This document shows, piece by piece, positions 62,115 through 64,000 of a stretch of 64,000 nucleotides of DNA (the first letter of the stretch is position 1; each line of letters starts with the position of its first letter). The DNA comes from Bradyrhizobium barranii subsp. apii (GTDB taxonomy: Bacteria; Pseudomonadota; Alphaproteobacteria; Rhizobiales; Xanthobacteraceae), in assembly GCF_011516635.5 (NCBI RefSeq), contig NZ_CP096257.1, positions 120,132 through 184,131 of the forward strand. The letters run 5' to 3'. A program made the position numbers and the translations under genes. The notes under the pieces are model-generated. The model was not told the DNA's origin. It searched no databases and saw nothing but the letters and a program-made list of their open reading frames with translations.

Positions 62115-62355
62115 ATGCCGACGGAGAGGTTTGCGATGCGCCATGTGCGCGATATGATCAGATTGAAGTCGGCCGGGATGCCGACCCGCGAGATTGCGCG
62201 GCGGGTCGGCACGGCCCCTTCGACGGTGCGGTTGACGATCCGCCGGTTCGAGGCGGCGGGGCTGACCTGGCCGTTGCCAGACGACGTCACCGACACGGTG
62301 CCGGAGGCCCGGCTGTTCGCCAACGCCGGAGCCGGTCCGGGCACCCGGCGGCAGG
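62115..62355 (+). pseudogene. IS21-family istA fragment (N-terminus)
   Basis: From ATG 62115: 'MPTERFAMRHVRDMIRLKSA','GMPTREIARRVGTAPSTVRL', a helix-turn-helix of the IS21 IstA type, then 'WPLPDDVTDTVPEARLF'. The match stops at about 62355 where the sequence becomes the end of a Ku gene on the other strand. Confidence 0.8.
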
Positions 62356-62685
62356 CGTCACCGGATACTTCACGCCGACTTTCGCCGCGCCGCCGACGCT
62401 CTTGCGCAGCGCGTCCATCAGATCGACGACGTTCTCGCCGCGCGGGCGCTCCTTCGGAGTGATCGGCTTGCCCGCTCGCTTCTGGTTGATGAGATCGACC
62501 AGCGCCGTTTCGTACTGGTCTTCGAACTTGTCGGGTTCGAAGTTGCCGGCCTTCTGCTCGACGATGTGCCGGGCCAGTTCGAGCATATCCTTGGTGACTT
62601 TGACGTCATCGATTTCGTCGAAATACTCCTTCGGATCGCGCACTTCGTAGGGGTAGCGCAGCAGCGTCCCCATCAGGCCTGTCAA
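62345..62685 (-). pseudogene. Ku protein fragment (middle/C-terminal part)
   Basis: Read leftward: 'GLMGTLLRYPYEVRDPKEYF','DEIDDVKVTKDMLELARHIV','EQKAGNFEPDKFEDQYETAL', 'ITPKERPRGENVVDLMDALR'. This is the C-terminal half of bacterial Ku, the end-binding protein of nonhomologous end joining. The DNA-ring-forming N-terminal part is gone at about 62680, and the tail runs into IS21 DNA at about 62350. No LigD is in the window. Confidence 0.88.
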
Positions 62686-62689
62686 TCGG

Positions 62690-63055
62690 CCCTTTAATTG
62701 CGGGTTGTTGTCAAGCTGTCATTCTTTCTCTCCAGTGGCACGCCCGTAGCGATTGCTCCGTCGGAGCTGGTCGCGTTGCGGAGACGGAGCGATCGCGGAT
62801 GGCGACACGATCGCCTGACGGGATTGGATAATCGATGTCGTTGGCTGCTCCGGCGTAAATGGATTGATGTCGTAGCTGGGGTCATGGTCCTTTCCGAGGT
62901 CGCGAGCGCCTCATGATGATGTCCGGATCGAGCGCCTCAACGTTTGCAGCGGAGTGCGGACGAACCGCCACCAGCCGATTGACCGAGGTCGCCACGACCA
63001 CCGTCCCAGCGGGACATCGCCAGTCCGGCGGGGCCGGACCAGGAGCTTAGAAAAT
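62690..63055. other. gap between Ku and IS110 fragments
   Basis: No recognisable gene. On the minus strand a frame ending at about 62710 ('SYDINPFTPEQPTTSIIQSR') looks protein-like but is not identified. Confidence 0.35.
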
Positions 63056-63059
63056 AGGA

Positions 63060-63650
63060 TTATGCCTCCTTCGCCTGCCCCCAGTCGAACGATGTGCCGT
63101 CCACCCAGATGCAGTGCAGGATTACGGCGATCTTCCGGGCAATGGCTACCTTTGCCTTCCTCATCCCAATCCGCTTTGCGAGCTTCATGCCCCAGGCCTT
63201 GAGGCAAGACCATTTCTTTGTTCGGTACAGCAGAACGGTTGCGGCCTCGAATAGGTAAGTCCGTAGAAGTCGATCGCCCCAACGGGATATCTTGCCGTTG
63301 GTGTCAGTTTCGCCAGATTGGTTGCGTCGCGGCGTAAGCCCCAGATAGGCGCCAACTGTCGAAGCGGATCGGAAGCGTGAGGGATCATCGATCGTATGGC
63401 GGACAGTTAGGGCAGTCACGACGCCAACACCCGGGACCGTCATCAGACGGCGCGTCGTCTCGTCCTGTTTTGCCAACCGGCGGACTTGGTCATCGAACTT
63501 ATTCTGTTGCTGACACACGTTCTCATGGATCGACAAGAGCGGGGATATCACGCTCAGGAGCTGATGATCATCGCCCAAGAGCTCGTGGACCTGGTGGCGA
63601 AACTGCAGGCCGATTGCGCGAGGGAATAGTAATCCATACTCCTTGATCAA
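63060..63650 (-). pseudogene. IS110-family transposase, C-terminal fragment
   Basis: The 196-residue frame contains the Transposase_20 domain: 'RRLMTVPGVGVVTALTVRHT','IDDPSRFRSASTVGAYLGLT','PRRNQSGETDTNGKISRWGD'. The N-terminal DEDD catalytic half is missing; the coding stops being homologous just before the IS21 repeats at 63676. Confidence 0.88.
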
Positions 63651-63675
63651 GCTGCGAATCTGGTTCTCGCTGCGG

Positions 63676-63790
63676 ATTCCGATTTATTCCGGCCGGGTAT
63701 TCCGACTTGAAGCCGGCCATCGTTCCGATTTGAAGCCGGCCACGATTCCGAAATGAAACCGGCCGGCATTCCGATTTGAAGCCGGCCGGG
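63676..63790. repeat. five 23-bp direct repeats at the left end of an IS21-type element
   Basis: Units of ATTCCGATTTGAAGCCGGCC or close variants start at 63676, 63699, 63722, 63745 and 63768, a constant 23-bp period. They lie 76 bases ahead of an istA start. IS21 elements carry repeated terminal sites for transposase binding. Confidence 0.8.
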
Positions 63791-63865
63791 TTTTGGAAGT
63801 CGGCGTTTTCGTTTGGGTCAGTCCTTCAGGCATCAAGTCCCTCGTTGATCCACGAGGGGAAGCGG

Positions 63866-64000
63866 ATGCCGGCCAAGAGAGAACTGACCATGCGACAGAT
63901 ACGACAGATGCTGCGGCTTGCCCGTGATGGGGTGAGCGCCCGGGAGATCGGGCGCACGCTCGGGGTGGCGCGCAGCACGATCCAGGACAATCTCAAGCGT
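63866..64000 (+). CDS. istA: IS21-family transposase IstA, cut by the window end
   Basis: From ATG 63866, 45 codons are visible: 'MPAKRELTMRQIRQMLRLAR','DGVSAREIGRTLGVARSTIQ','DNLKR', the N-terminal helix-turn-helix of IstA. It differs from the fragment at 62115, so it is a second IS21-type element. It runs past base 64000. Confidence 0.85.
   Translation, partial: MPAKRELTMRQIRQMLRLARDGVSAREIGRTLGVARSTIQDNLKR

Noticed and set aside
63676..63790. CRISPR array
   Set aside because: The 23-bp units are back to back without unique spacers and lie at an IS21 left end.
1..64000. tRNA or rRNA genes
   Set aside because: No cloverleaf with CCA-type end or rRNA-like segment was noticed on either strand by eye; a covariance-model scan would be decisive.

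Overview
The window reads as part of a repABC-type conjugative plasmid of an alphaproteobacterium in the order Hyphomicrobiales (Rhizobiales). The Bradyrhizobium/Nitrobacter/Rhodopseudomonas side of the order fits best. The reasons are a complete repABC replicon (40362-44321) with two parS palindromes, a traI-trb conjugation operon transcribed divergently from it as on Ti-type plasmids, an Omp25-like porin, a FixK-type regulator, GC-rich codon use and many IS elements of kinds common in this group. No tRNA, rRNA or CRISPR array was seen. The family assignment is inference.

Layout. 1-4187: a Cys-rich protein of unknown function, a DUF2971/DUF4238 gene pair and two very small genes. 4391-9526: two divergent operons. 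Leftward runs RHH regulator - GNAT-like protein - XRE regulator - ImmA/IrrE peptidase. Rightward runs a bacterial ubiquitin-like conjugation operon: coiled-coil ubiquitin-like modifier (Ubl), E2-like protein, JAB/JAMM peptidase, E1-like adenylyltransferase. The Ubl gene carries a one-base frameshift just before an intact Gly-Gly-Gly-Gly C-terminus. 9855-18781: topoisomerase III with a DUF5710 tail, divergent from an AddB-like/AddA-like helicase-nuclease pair. 18975-20702: wreckage of a defence locus (collapsed McrB/McrC fusion, an ATPase gene cut by IS1380). 20703-29549: small cargo genes, a FixK-like regulator, a complete IS1380-family element with TTAA target duplication, an outer-membrane barrel protein, an LTXXQ protein, cold-shock protein and a TraR/LuxR-type regulator. 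30006-40000: trbI-H-G-F-L-J-E-D-C-B and a LuxI-type synthase. 40001-44321: replication and partition. 44355-45783: VapBC and MazEF addiction modules. 46117-49017: integrase, DUF1403 and ScpB-like genes. 49358-52218: IS630 and transposase debris. 52384-58715: an operon of RecD2-like helicase, frameshifted small gene, SNF2 ATPase and SWIM zinc-finger protein. 58843-64000: decaying DNA with IS3, IS21 and IS110 fragments, a Ku fragment and prophage relics, ending inside the start of an IS21-type istA.

How it fits together. LuxI-type signal synthesis plus the LuxR-type receptor would tie the Trb mating channel to population density. RepABC with parS, VapBC and MazEF keep the plasmid. The accessory load is mostly DNA processing and probable defence: the Ubl-conjugation operon, AddAB-like, TopB, RecD2-SNF2-SWIM, and McrBC remains. 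No relaxase, coupling protein or oriT was recognised here, so the mobilisation half must lie outside the window or be missing. Several genes are broken by one-base changes in short homopolymer runs, so read errors and true decay both need to be kept in mind.
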